A program made the position numbers and the translations under genes. Of a stretch of DNA of 64,000 nt, positions 22,903 through 35,213 are shown one piece after another. The notes below the pieces were generated by a model. It did not search any database. It saw only the letters and a list, made by a program, of their open reading frames with translations, and was not told the DNA's origin. Source of the DNA: Rhizophagus clarus. Its lineage: Eukaryota; Glomeromycota; Glomeromycetes; Glomerales; Glomeraceae. Positions within the stretch are counted from its first letter, which is position 1. Every line of letters starts with the position of its first letter. The DNA lies in NCBI GenBank assembly GCA_015698045.1, contig BLAL01000075.1, forward strand, positions 124,001 through 188,000. The letters run 5' to 3'.

Positions 22903-23831
22903 TTTAATTTTTCTTTCAAGTAATTTTTTAAAATTAAACTTAGGAAAAAACCGTTGCAAAGTCCGAAGTAACAAACAAATATTTTCGTAGTATATAAACA
23001 CAACGGACTAAAATAATGAAGATTGACATTTAATTAACTTAATTTGGATTTGACTGGTTTGACAAATAAATCTTGCGCTCCACCGGAAAAAAGAAAAAAA
23101 TCTCTCCTGTCGATCACTCAATCAGAAAAAGAAAAGGCAAAAACGTATATAGAAAAAAGAGTCAATAACGAAAGAAAAATGAAGTTATATTATAAAACAA
23201 ACATAACTTTGAGCAAATGTTTCATAACATAGTTAGTTACTACTTTATTAGAAAGTAGAAAAATATGACTTTATGAGGAAAATACATAAAGATTTAAGAA
23301 TAATTACAAAGGTACCATCAAATTTTTCACACGACATAATATTGGCAAAGTCATAAGTATTCTCCTAGTAATAATAAAACTTCTGTTAAAAAGTAGAAAT
23401 AATTTATAAAAATACAAAAGAGAAACAAATTCGGGAATGCTGCGCCAATCGGAACGTAATTGGTTAACAAAAAAAGAGTTACAATGATACAAGAATCGAA
23501 AGTAAAAAAGAGGTCGCACAAAAAGAAAAAAAAATCAGATCTGATCAGACGTAATATTACTGTAATACTATCTGAATGAAGCAGTTACTGTATAATAATA
23601 AATTAAGAATTGTAAACAGACTATCAGTTGAAGTTAGCATAGCGTTTAACGAGGATAAAGAAGAAGAATCTCTAAAAGAATTTTTGAGAATCGAGGTTTA
23701 TTTTTACGAACAGTGGGTATAGTGGCAACTCTATAATCAAGGAACGTGACGATAGCCTGAAACTGGAGGACAATCAAGAATATTTCAGAACGAGTATATT
23801 TATCAACAGTTGATAAGCAAAGTAACATAAG
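22903..23831. other. Upstream region of the Sel1-kinase gene, no firm gene
   Basis: The stretch contains the 5' leader of the minus-strand gene. A short plus-strand frame at 23044-23232 (TTG start; ...PPEKRKKSLLSITQ...) has some coding character but no recognisable domain, and was not called. Confidence 0.4.
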
Positions 23832-24279
23832 ATGCTAAAGAACAAATATGAAGCAGCTTACATAAAATTTGAAATAAATAAAGAACAAAAAGTAATACTG
23901 CCCTTTGATGTAAAAATAGTTGATGAAAGCAGCAGAACATATCGGAAAAAATTTGATCTTAATTTCTTCTTACCTGCGATTACATTATCTTCTCTTTTCT
24001 CTTCCTTTAAAACTTTAAATTTCCCTTTAAGACTAATGACAAGAAAATGACAAGAAAGAAGTAAAAGGAGAAGAAGAAAAAAATATGGAATACGATAACA
24101 ATAATGGGTGTGAAACAGAATCATATACATCTGATGAATCGTATAAGGCTTCAAAAATTAAAAGGACTCTCAAAAAATATCATACATCAGGTTTATATAC
24201 ATCTACCTATATTTTTACAGGTGTAAGACCTATATATAAACGATTTCTAACTGTACTCTTTTCTTCCTATCCAATGTAA
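23832..24279 (+). other. Possible small gene, unknown function
   Basis: An ATG at 23832 opens a polar 42-residue segment (MLKNKYEAAYIKFEINKEQK, then VILPFDVKIVDESS) that looks coding before becoming hydrophobic. A second frame at 24085 (MEYDNNNGCETESYTSDESY) follows after a stop. These could be two exons of one small gene, or decayed sequence. No domain is recognised and no confident splice pair was found. Confidence 0.25.
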
Positions 24280-24970
24280 TAATACAAGCAGAAAAGCATA
24301 AAATAGTGACCATACACGTGAAACAAGGTTTGAAAACAAATTCTATGAAGAAATAAGAATTATTTTATTAAAAACATTTTAGGATCACGAATAAAGACTA
24401 CGAAAAATACGCTTATGAAGAAGATAACGAGATCATCGATTAATTAATACAAACTTTAACTCATGTGATAACATCTCAGTCACACAATGCGTCAATTAAT
24501 TCTTGCCGGAGTTCAGCCTACCGTCATACAGTACAGCATTACTGGTTATGCTAGAATTCACAATAATAAATAAAAAACAAATTTTACGTCTATGAAAATT
24601 CTCATTGTACTATTTTTTTTTTTTTTTTATAAAAAAAGTAATGACTATAAATAAATCTAATTTTTAATTCTTTTTTTTCAAAAGTTAACAAGCATTTCTT
24701 TATTAACGGAACCTAATTTTTAATTCAATTCTTCTGCTTTAAACAAATTTATATATTTATATTATGATGTGAAATATTTTAGGTTTATACCGACGTTTCC
24801 TAATAGTCTTCCGTTATTTTCCTTATTGATGTTTATAGGCTAAAAAGTCTATCAATAGTTAAAAATTGTATACAGGACGTCATCTTTGTATACACAAAAA
24901 TTAACGAAAATATTATGGCTTATATTTAGTAACTAATTCTATCTTCACAAGGTTCGAAAAAATAATCGAC
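24280..24970. other. AT-rich spacer, nothing recognised
   Basis: Low-complexity A/T sequence with a T-run near 24611-24630. No gene, RNA or repeat structure is supported. Confidence 0.45.
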
Positions 24971-25965
24971 AAATATTCAATTGAGACAATTTTCATGAAT
25001 ATTACGAATAAATTTGAGAGAATCCTCATAAAAGTTCTTAATTCTCATATCATATTTATAACCGATAGCATCATAAGGTTTAAACAAAATTTTCTCAAGT
25101 CGTCCTCCACTATGTTCAACGATACTGGAAATTACATTTAAGTCACTTTGCTCTATTTTAAGTATCTCAAGATCATAATAAATCACGCCATTCAATGTAT
25201 TTCTATCATCAATAAACACCGTTTTTAGTTTTTTGCATTTTAAATATACTATCATCTTCAGATCCACTTCTATATTGAAAGAATATTCTTAGATATTCGA
25301 TATTATCTGCCCTTTCTACTAGTGTAAGAAGAATTTTTTCGCAAGGATTAATTGAAATCGGCCATATAAATTTAATATATACATCTGACCAATCAAAATA
25401 CTTTAAATTCTTCTGAACTTTTATGATTTATCACGTTTTTATCAACATATGCAGGGACTCATTATTGTTAATATAGACCCTAAACTTAATAATAATGGAA
25501 TTATTAAATTAATTAAAGTACGAAGAATCGGCAGATGTATCACATTCTAGTTCGCAAAGTGATTCAAAACTTAGCTTCTGGAATATCAAATATTTGATGC
25601 TTAATTGATCTCATATCAAAATATTCCAATTTTGGACATTTTTCATGAAGAAGCAATAAAATTTTTGTTACATATAAGATTGATTCCAAGCTAAAGATGA
25701 CCCGATAGAAATTATATTATTCATATAGTATTTACATTAATACTTCTACAAAAAGACAAATAATCAAACAAGAGTGATTGACGTAATTGGATCCTTTGAT
25801 TTGTTATGAATTCCTTATATCATCAAATAAATAGCAAGTAATAATGACAAATAAATAACTTTTATTACAATAAATGATCCCGCTATACATAGGACCAAGG
25901 ATTCCTCCATAAAACTGGAACCACAGTTTCATACCAAAGTTTATTAACCGATGTTAAGTAATATT
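24971..25965 (-). pseudogene. F-box/LRR-like pseudogene
   Basis: The blocks read in order on the minus strand and match the intact gene at 47736-49196. VNKLWYETVVPVLWRNPWSY (25890-25951) is the F-box end. LFDYLSFCRSINVNTI lies near 25730-25775. KCPKLEYFDMRSIKHQIFDI lies near 25585-25645, followed in a shifted frame by a match to SLCELKCDTFIDSSYF. QKNLKYFDWSDVYIKF lies near 25370-25425. A C-terminal open stretch at 24977-25267 contains SSIVEHSGGRLEKILF. Stops and several frameshifts separate the blocks. The active family would act as an SCF ubiquitin-ligase substrate adaptor; this copy is dead. Confidence 0.75.
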
Positions 25966-26170
25966 TACAATGACGTGATAATTCATAAAAGTATAAAGAA
26001 TCAATTGTTGTGTCACATTTTAATTAACAAATGGTTCGAGACGAGCCTTAGCTTCTGGAAATAAAATTAAAAATTGACAATAAGCTAAAGATAATCCAAT
26101 AGAAATTAATATTTACATTGGTACTTTTATAGAAAAATAAATAATCAAAAAAGAGCGGTTAGTAATGGTG
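25966..26170 (-). pseudogene. Second F-box remnant, partial tandem copy
   Basis: The minus strand reads FDYLFFYKSTNVNINFYWII near 26060-26150 and CDTTIDSLYFYELSRHCKYY near 25960-26025. These match the FDYLSFCRSINIQ and CDTFIDSSYFYGLARLCQY blocks of the intact gene, but lie directly upstream of the F-box start of the next remnant. Part of an F-box gene was therefore duplicated in tandem before both copies decayed. Confidence 0.6.
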
Positions 26171-26960
26171 TGGTTTAGTTAAAAAACTATTTTTATTCTT
26201 TGACATCATCACATCATCGTAGTTAGTGTGTATGATATGTGTTGTTATGAAGCTCCTATAGGCATTACAAAATAAAAATATTTTTTTGGGTAAAAATAAA
26301 TTCCAATTCTCTGGCAAGTAAAAGAGAAGAATATATTCTTTTAAATTCTCTAGAAACATACAAAATGGCCGATACTTGAAAGTAGCCTAAACTCTAAATT
26401 ATAGTTGTAAAACCACGCAAAAAATATAAGTATCTTTAGCAAATCTTATTTACCAGTCATTTTGCGCAAGGATAATAAATTCTTTAGAGAAGGAATGGTC
26501 TGCCATCCACCTGAATAGGAGTTATGTCACTTACTTCTAACATAAAAGTAATAGACCAATTCCCATCCCAACTGAAGTAATGAACTGGGTGGATCAGTTG
26601 TAGAAGATGCTTGAGTAAAAGTGACACTATATGTATTAAGATCTTTAAAATATGATGGTGCGCGTTACTAAAAGTTTAACTGAAATTTATGGATCTGATT
26701 CATTCGATCTGAGTCAATTGACTCAAAGTGGGGATGTGTGCCTGTGTTTGTGCGACCGTATACTTTCTCGATCTCAAAAATTACCTCCACTATTACCTAT
26801 CGTAAAAACGCTATGCCAGATATTAATACTCCTATCTTTACATTCACTTCAATCACTACAACAGTAGGTCACGCTAGCGGAAGAAATTAAAAAAAAAATA
26901 AACAAATAAATAAATAAAATGAAGAAACTTATGGTACGTAAGTAGATCTTAGATTCGAGT
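26171..26960. other. Spacer with weak coding-like traces
   Basis: Around 26652-26880 two plus-strand frames show mild coding character (for example KSLTEIYGSDSFDLSQLTQ, and in another frame MPDINTPIFTFTSITTTVGH). No domain, start or splice structure can be supported; probably a decayed gene. Confidence 0.35.
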
Positions 26961-26964
26961 TCAG

Positions 26965-27245
26965 GGGCCATCCGGATTGAATTTGGATACTCGCTAGCAC
27001 ATCCGGATTCAATCCGGATTGGCGAACTATTGGCAATCTATGCTTAACTCTGGCTAAAATTATAATTTGAATTAAAGCTTTAATATGATGTGTTAATTCT
27101 GCCCACTCTTATAGTACTGGCAAAAATTAATCTTAGTGTTGGCCAGAATTAAAAATCGAATCAATGCGTCAAAACAAGATACAGAATACAGATAATCCGG
27201 ATGATCGGATCAATCCGGATTGACCGGATTGCGGATCGGAGCATT
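26965..27245. repeat. ATCCGGAT-rich repeat element
   Basis: Two blocks of ATCCGGAT / AATCCGGATT motifs (26970-27025 and 27195-27240) bracket AT-rich sequence. The motif is shared with the hAT MITE at 14333-14924, so this may be a related, degraded non-autonomous element. A clean terminal inverted repeat and target duplication are not visible. Confidence 0.5.
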
Positions 27246-27622
27246 AATATAATTCTTTCAGCCTATTATTAGTAACCCTAATATTATCAGAGTTGAGGAT
27301 ATATATTCAAAAATTCATTTATTGATATTTATGAAAAATTGAAAATATTTGAATTAAATTTTATTTTTCAGAAGCGTAATTATTCCAGTACAATTATTTA
27401 TTTAAAGACTAGATTTATGAAAGTTTGAGGGAGAAGAAAGTTTACAATAAACAAATATAATAAAATTTTGGAAATTTAAGAAAGCTTCAGAAATAATATC
27501 TGATATATATGTTTATTCAAGTTTAGATTTATAAAATAAAGGGAAACTGGAGCTCCTAAATTTAAAAAATATGGAATTACAAAAAACGTACATATAAGAT
27601 ATTCGGTTTCGAATTATAAAAC

Positions 27623-28117
27623 CTAATCTGGTATTTCACCCTCTCCGTTACATCTTGGACATTCCATTGCACCTCTCCCCTTACATCTATTACAAACAGT
27701 CTTTCGATTATCACGATCAGTAGTTTCTCCGGTACCCGAGCAACGGTTGCATTTAATTTCTCCGCGTTTACAATTAGGACACTGATGAATGGCTGAAAAT
27801 AAATACATATATTCCAAATTTTGAATGCAGAAGCTATAAAGAAATAATTTACCTTTTTGTTTTTTGTCATTTTTGCTATTATAGAAGACCGTATTTAGCT
27901 CTTGCGGTTTTTCGGTTGGATTTTTTTTCCTACTTAAAGAATTTTCTATAAAATTCGTTTTTTTTTTTTTTTTTGGTATTAAATGACAAGAATATAAGAA
28001 ATATGTGTTCAGCTCCTCAAGTACTCGAATAATATTTATACCAAATGATTTTATATTTCCCGTTACTCTACATAAGGCTGAAATTACAAATAATAATAAT
28101 TGATTATTAATTATCAT
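27623..28117 (-). CDS. Small CXXCXGXG zinc-finger protein with possible signal peptide
   Basis: The model is two exons (27853-28117, 27623-27792) around a 60-bp GT-AG intron (27793-27852), giving 144 residues. The frame also stays open through the intron. The N-terminus MIINNQLLLFVISALCRVTG looks like a secretion signal or membrane anchor. A Lys run from the tract at 27959-27975 follows. The C-terminal ~50 residues carry four Cys pairs: CPNCKRGE, CNRCSGTG, CNRCKGRG and CPRCNGEG. This is the zinc-binding repeat of the DnaJ cysteine-rich region and related thiol chaperone-like proteins. There is no J domain. It is a candidate small secreted protein; the function is not known. Confidence 0.6.
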   Translation of the reverse strand: MIINNQLLLFVISALCRVTGNIKSFGINIIRVLEELNTYFLYSCHLIPKKKKKTNFIENSLSRKKNPTEKPQELNTVFYNSKNDKKQKGKLFLYSFCIQNLEYMYLFSAIHQCPNCKRGEIKCNRCSGTGETTDRDNRKTVCNRCKGRGAMECPRCNGEGEIPD

Positions 28118-28509
28118 TGTAATTCCTTTTTCGAATTTTGGCGGAAAACTATGTTACCGTGAAACCTGTTATATTCAGGTTTTTATAGAATGTTTTTCAT
28201 GTTAATAAATAAGCTGATAGACAAACCACTTCCGCGTTACACATTTATTCCGTATTATATTAATTTGCTCAAAAATACAGTTGCTACGCGAATTTCTGCA
28301 ATGTAGCCGGCAGGTCTGTGCAACAGATTAATTTTTCACATATATCCTCACTCAGTATTTTTTTTTTTTTTGCGCAAATAAAAATATTCCACTAATAACA
28401 CATTTCCTATAGAAAAATGTAACGCTATGTCAAATATTGTAGACGTACATTACCAGCCTCTACTTTCACTACTATTAATATGTCAGTCACTCAAATGTGA
28501 ACTTATCTA
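28118..28509. other. Spacer, no gene seen
   Basis: AT-rich region upstream of the CXXCXGXG gene, with a T-run near 28360-28371. It may hold that gene's promoter. No distinct motif was recognised. Confidence 0.4.
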
Positions 28510-29545
28510 GTTCTTGCAGAGGCAAGACTGGAACTTGACAGAGATAACCTGGAGTTAATTCACAGGCGAAAAATAAGATGGTCGGGCTTTCCTCAAGATG
28601 GATAAGCGAGATTTAGGATAGTGGGTTTGAAATAGGACCAATTGTAAAACCTGCGGATTTTGCTAAAGAGTGTAAGGGTAATTTTGCAGTTATTCTACCT
28701 CGTACAAGTCTAAAAAAGAGTTAAGTGTTAGCGAAATATGGAATCGTGGCGTGCACTCCTAAATTCAAACAAGTATCTCGAAATTTAAGCTCTATATTGA
28801 CTATTTTTCAAACATGGTGCTTATTATGGATAGCAAAGAAGCTACGCGTTGCGAGTATATTTCTATCTTGTCGAAGTTTTGTAATCACGTCCCAAGCGAA
28901 TATAATTGGCGAAGAAGTTAAAATACTAACTGGTACGCATCAAAAAGATCTTGGACGTTTTGTCTGAAGAAATAATTTGTATAATTGAGGGCAAACAAAA
29001 TCATGCGACTGTGGTATCTGCAAAAACTTACACTACTGTGTCAAAGTGCATGTAATGTAAGTTGATCATTGGGTATGGATAACTTATTTCTCTCTAGGTA
29101 AATATACTAGATATGATCAAGAAAAAGTGAAGAGCTGATGAGGCATTTGATCCCGATCGCGATATGCCTATAGTGTAGTTAGTACTGAAAAGACTGCTAC
29201 TTCGGCACTATAATACGAGCAGGATTGTGCCGAATATCGCTGACGAAGATTTTCTTGATGATTCATTTGAGTTGCATAAGAATGCAAGAGAATTTTGGCG
29301 GGTTGTTAAAGGATAAAATATCAGCTAGTAAGGAACCCGCATCTGAAAAAGAAGGAAAATCAAGAATAATTAAGCACGTATAATAATTTGCAAATATTAT
29401 TATCATAACCTTTCATGTATAATCAGCGTATTTAATTTTTATTTTTTCGCATGTATGAAGGTGACCACCGGTCACTGCAACTTGTAATTCATTTTTGAAT
29501 TAATAAAGTTTACCAGTTCGCCTGCATTAAAAAAAAAATATATAT
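28510..29545 (+). pseudogene. Decayed coding sequence ending in an A-tract (retroposed copy?)
   Basis: Plus-strand blocks with coding character follow one another: LAEARLELDRDNLELIHRRK (about 28515), GPIVKPADFAKECKGNFAVI (about 28635), an open stretch at 28725-28967, and FDPDRDMPIV then NIADEDFLDDSFELHKNARE (29140-29310). Stops and shifts interrupt them. The block is followed by AATAAAG at 29503 and, after ~20 bases, an A-tract at 29530. That looks like a polyadenylated transcript inserted by a retrotransposon, or a LINE/SINE 3' end. No protein family was recognised. Confidence 0.4.
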
Positions 29546-29559
29546 ATATTTATCCACCA

Positions 29560-30165
29560 GATTTCTGAAGAATGTGGGTGATCAGCAACCTCTAGTTATT
29601 AAACATTGAAGTAACATTAAGATGTCTTTGTATAGTCTTAAGACCCTTGCACATAAAATCCTGGAGATGATCTTATCAAAGAAGTAGAAATTCGGGAACT
29701 GAATTCATGCTCATTAACATTTTCGCATCCTTTTATTAAGACTTTCTCTACGCCTAGTTGCGGTTAAATGGTTCGTAGAATATACAGAACAAGTTGTGAT
29801 GATGGCTCTTCTGAAAGCTGAAAATAGGCAAATTCCCGTCTAGTGCGTCATTCTGTAGTTGGTAGCAACTTCAAATCACTATAACTGAAACTATTCCGTC
29901 GGGGGAGCCTGATCAAGAAATGGATTTGAATTTGGAAACGATTCTTTTTGAACCAACTACTAAACCCAATAAGTAACAAAATAACGAAACTATCATCCAG
30001 CAAGAAGACTAGAAAACGTCAACTGGAGGATTCCAACGTCTTACAAAAGCCTATCCGGGAGTTAAGCTTCAGTGTGCGCAAAGTTTCGGAAATAAGGAAA
30101 GGGAGAGCCTATTTAGAACGTCTCAACTGGTTATTTGTTAAATATTTAATTATGTATAATTAAAC
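29560..30165 (+). pseudogene. Further decayed coding-like sequence
   Basis: The plus strand reads VAVKWFVEYTEQVVMMALLK near 29757-29815 and, in a later frame, ITKLSSSKKTRKRQLEDSNV then ELSFSVRKVSEIRKG (29948-30163). Codon texture and polar composition suggest former coding sequence, broken by stops. Whether it belongs with the block at 28.5-29.5 kb is unclear, because an A-tract lies between them. Confidence 0.3.
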
Positions 30166-32440
30166 TAACCTATTGCAACGTATAGGTTATTAATAATCAA
30201 AAATTTTAGTTTTGCCACATTTTTAATTTTAGTTCTTATATCACAACTATTTTCAAACCTTCAAGCATAATTAATAAATTTTTATATGCAGGCTATTCCA
30301 AATGAAAGAGTGGGATATAATTGCCCTGCAATGAGATCAGATTATCAGAACCTTTTATAATTCTGTATATAAATAATATTAGTTAATAAAATGTATTATT
30401 AAAGTTTAATTTTTATATTAATGTAATTTTATAACAAATAACAAACCTGCAAAAATAATTCATGTACTTTTTCAATAAATTTCCATTTATCATCAGAAAG
30501 TAAAGCCATCAGTAATGTTTTGAGAGTTAGGATCCGCATAGATCCTTATTTCAATAATTAATAAGGATCCGTATAGACTCTTCCCTACCTCAGCGGATAT
30601 TTGAAGACAAAAAATTTATAGTCCTTATGATCCGAATTTGTTATTAAGGAATCCCTAAGGATATAATTTATTCATTTAATATTTGCTCGTTTACTCACTT
30701 TATTTATTAATTTATTTATTGGATTAATTTGTTTATTATAGAAATATTATATATATATATTTCATAAGAATGTATAGAAATTAATATAGAAACTTTATTT
30801 AAATGACACGAAAGTGCTGTATAATTAAGTTATTTAGTAAGTGCAATAAATGTAAAGTCTTCTCTGTGTTGAGCGGATAGTAAATAAATATTCTTTAAAA
30901 AAAAAAATCCTATAACATAAATTAAATCGTTGAAAAGGACTATTTTTTTTAAAAAAAGCTTGATCAGTCTTGAAAATTTATCAAGTGTCATTTGAATACC
31001 GGAAATGATATATCAATCTCATTATCAAGAGGCGCTATAGAATAAACAATAACACATATTATAATTCCAATGCATATCGTTATTATTAAAATAATTGCTA
31101 TTCAAATCATAGTAATAGAAGCTTGGGATCTATTTTGGGATCTATTATTTCAAATTATATGATCTAACTATAAGCCGGAGTCCCTACAAAAAAGAAGAAA
31201 ATGTCTCTAAATAAATAAATTTTTAACGAAACGATTACTATAGGAAACTGGCTCCAGATATATACCATTGTAAGTTTTCATTTTAAGAAAATAAAATCTC
31301 CACTTACAAAATTTCCCGTGCATCCAAATACACAAAGAGCATATTGTCTACAAAAAGTAATAAAATGAAATGATACTAATAATTAAAGAAATCCTGCCTC
31401 ATGTTCCAAAAACTAAAGAAAAAACCGTCTAAAAAAAGAAGGAAACGAATAATGCTAGTGATTTCTATTAAAAAGAAACACAATTTGTAAAATTACTTAT
31501 GAATTCGTACCCAGGAATTTCAAAGAACTAAAAGAAAAAAAAAAATAAAATGAAACAAAATTTCGTTAAAATAAATAAAAGAAAATTTATTCACAGGAAT
31601 ATCACGTCCAAAGAGATGAAGAAAGAAAAAAAGGAAATGTTAATAATTGACGTTTCATCCCAACATTTCATTGAAAGAAAAAATCACCCATGCATCACGT
31701 AAAAAAAAAATTTTTTCTTAAGCGAAACATGCATTAATTTTATTTCGGTTAAAATTGTGAAAATCATTTAACTTTTCTTTTAATTTAAAGAATATTTTTT
31801 GAAATTTTTATCATGATTAATAAGTATACTTATAATGACAGAGAAAGTAATAACAAAAGAAAGAGCAAGAAGAAAGGATAAATGTAAGAAGAAAGGATAA
31901 GTGAAAGGAGAAGGAAACTATCACCTCTATAAAGACCTCTAAATATTTAACCCTAACCCTAACCTTTAAACCACAAAATCAAAGCATTAATTCTTTAAAT
32001 CTATGGAGGAGAAATGGAAACAAAACTAAGAATATAGAAAAAGAAACGAAATTCATTATTTCACTATTAATAATTACTATTATCAGATATGGATTGAATA
32101 TCAATAAGTTACTATCAATATGTTTAAACAAATAAAAATTTGAAAAAAGGAAAGCATTTGGCAATTTTTAACTCCTATATGGAACTTTTTTTAAGCTTTC
32201 TTATCTTTATACAAGTTTTGATCGAAATATAGAGACAAGAAGTATATGAAATATAAATTGGAGAATCCTTAAAGTTAATTATTAGGATCTATGATTCTAT
32301 AGTAGTTTATGGAGTCCATCTCCAAAAATTTACTGATGAATAATATTGTGTAAGTTCTCTATCTGATGATGTAATGTTATAAAAGAAGTTTCCTTAAGTT
32401 ATGTTGAGTTCGGCGTGTTTTAATATTTGGAATTTGTTCA
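30166..32440. other. AT-rich spacer with small inverted GGATCC-type repeats
   Basis: Near 30520-30660 several copies of AGGATCCG / TCCTTA-type words in both orientations suggest a small hairpin-rich repeat. The rest is A/T-rich with purine-rich patches (31450-31900). No gene is supported. Confidence 0.4.
31948..31964. repeat. Short interstitial telomere-like repeat
   Basis: TAACCCTAACCCTAACC gives nearly three copies of CCCTAA (TTAGGG on the other strand), the usual fungal telomere unit. It lies in the middle of an AT-rich interval with no other subtelomeric feature. Confidence 0.75.
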
Positions 32441-32454
32441 AGATCAAGAGTATT

Positions 32455-32601
32455 GGTAGCAATACATTGTTGTTAAAATACTATCTACCATCTTGACTTT
32501 CATCGGCTGATTTGCTTTTATTTTATCAGTATAAGCATCGAAATGATGCCAGATCTGAGTTAGTCCTGTTCCAGTGACCTTCTTATTATTTTACGAAGCT
32601 T
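32455..32601 (-). pseudogene. Isolated decayed coding fragment, family unknown
   Basis: The minus strand reads TGTGLTQIWHHFDAYTDKI followed by KANQPMKVKMVDSILTTMYC without a stop for about 45 codons, with normal amino-acid balance for a coding sequence. There is no start and no recognised domain. It is on the same strand as the remnants at 35.2-36.6 kb and may be part of the same former gene. Confidence 0.35.
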
Positions 32602-35213
32602 ACTATAATTTTATTTTAAATACCTTACATGATACTGATTAATCCACTATGACAACTACCACCTTCGAGTAATTCGATGTAATTTTATCTCGTTTAGATA
32701 TATAAGAATTCTCGATGCGGCAAAATTGATTACACGCTAAACAATGCACTCTTTGATTATTAGGATTAAATTTAATATTTTTTTTTTTTCATGTAAAGCA
32801 ATGAATATATTATTTATCATGGTATTCATGTTGGATGCAGTATTTGGCTTTCTTCTTACAGCAAGGTGATTCTATTAAAGAAGTGTGATAAAAAAATATT
32901 TGCTCTTACGGATTGTCATCCTCAAATACTTTACACTACATAATCACTAAGTTCATAATGATAATACAATGGGATGTGATATAGAATTTAATTAGGCTTC
33001 CGCTTAATCCATCATTTTATTTAGATTAATATGATTTAGCATTGTTGTATCAGGAACTATTAGTATAGTAATGTTTTATTTTCTAAACCGACCATCTAAT
33101 AGTATTCCTCTTTTACAGAATGATGTAGGAATTCCCAGAATTTGCTTGCCTTGTTGTAACTTTCAATTACATTATTAATATGGTCCATAGTCTGCATATT
33201 ACACTTAGAAATAATTTTTTTTTTGCATAAATGTGATTGCCTGCATCAGAAAATAAGTTTTAAAAGTAATATGAATGTCCAACTTGTAAAGGAGCATTTT
33301 TTTTTGGAACCTTATTGGTTATACTACTAAACTATATAATAAGGACAAACCTTAGTATACAATAAAACATAAATAGAAGAATCATATTCTTCTAACATCT
33401 TGAGTAAATAATGAAACAAAACTATGAAGGGCATCAGAAGAGATAGCAGGTGGTGAAGATTTAATAATATCTTATAAATAATAAGAAAATTCAATGAGCA
33501 CTGAATGACTGGAGGTGATAAGAAATCCACAAAATATATTTAAATTGTTTCATCTATATTATAAATTGTCAGTCTATTTAATCCAATAAATACATTAAAA
33601 GTAAGTAGGAAAAGTTTTATCTTTGAGTAAATATTCATTATATCAAAATTTGTTTGTAAATCATTTTTGAATATTGCAATATAATTAATTAAGTAAACTA
33701 CTTTAAATTTATATTAATGTTTTACTCCAGTTATATCATTTCTTTGAGGTATACAGTATTTGCGGCAACAATACCCAAACCAGCTATTACCCCAATGTCT
33801 TGTCATTAATTTTCCTTGCTTGAATTTTTTCATTACAAGATTTATCCAATCCTGCTTAGTTAAGTAACTGCCTTATAATAAATATTGAAATTGTTGATTT
33901 ACTCCAAAATTTCGAATATATAATACACTCGTGTAGCTACAACTTTGATAATGGGCGGATAGTTGCTGTTTATAGTGACTTCGTAACATGTTAATACTTT
34001 AAAATGCTATCTGAAGAATTTTTACAACGGAGGAAACACACACATTTGTATCTATCTAAATTATACTAAAGTGTTTAACATATCGTATATAACATATTAG
34101 ATATGTGACACATTCGATATATGCCATATGTTTGATATGTTTAATATGTTTGATATATCAAAACATTTCGTACATTGATCGTCTACACATCACGTGATCT
34201 TTTGTCATTGATTATCTACCGTGACAAAATATTACTGCTGTAAGTTCTAATTTTAATTAGATTATAACACTATTATAACACTATTATAGCAGATTTTAAA
34301 GTGGAATATTTCAAAAAATTGCTGTTTAAATATAATGATTTTTGATCAAATTTTGAAAGTTGTTGAATAAATGATATACTGTATATATAGCATCTAGTCT
34401 GTAAGGATCTTAGCTATAAAATGTTCAGTTGCATGTTTTTTAAATCTTTTACTCAAATGAAAAGTATTATTTACTAATTTAAAATAGTATTCATTAATAG
34501 CATCAGTTGCTAACTTATAGCATAAAATCTTCAAGTTATTCTAAATGATTTAACATTCTTCCATTTAAATCTGTAGTACATTCCAGATTCGTTACATGAC
34601 AAAAGTGTACTAATTCATTAATTAACACTGTTAAACAACTTACTTAGATAGTTATTGTGATTTGTCAAGTGAAGTGGCAACCTTAAATTTTTTTCCACTT
34701 TTAATTTAATGCTGAATTTGCTTTCCTTTGAAAGGTTTATCATTAATTATAAATTTCAGCCATTTACCAAAAGCTATCCATGAACATTTATTTGTGGGTT
34801 TATTGATCATAGATGGATTAATAATTCAGTATTTTTGATATTCTATTGCCAGTAAAATAAAGAGGAATACTAATCCACAGTTTCTTCAAATAATAAACTT
34901 GACCTTTAACTGATTTTCTTCTTAAGTTTGATTTTGGGATAAATTATAAGTGGTAAGGCACTTAACATTTCTTCAATTTTTTTATCAATAATTTCAAGTT
35001 TTCAGACATCTAAATAAACTACAATCTTAAAAAAAAAATAGTTGGTATTACTTTCCCATTTTAATTTTTTGCCTATTATAACATTCTCAATGAAAATGCT
35101 TAAGCTTATCTTTTTAATGGTATATTCATAAGGGTAAAAAGTTAACCTTGTTTTGAAGTTAAATACTGTATGTTCCTTTTTTAGTAAGTAGATGAACTGC
35201 ATAAAAACTTTGG

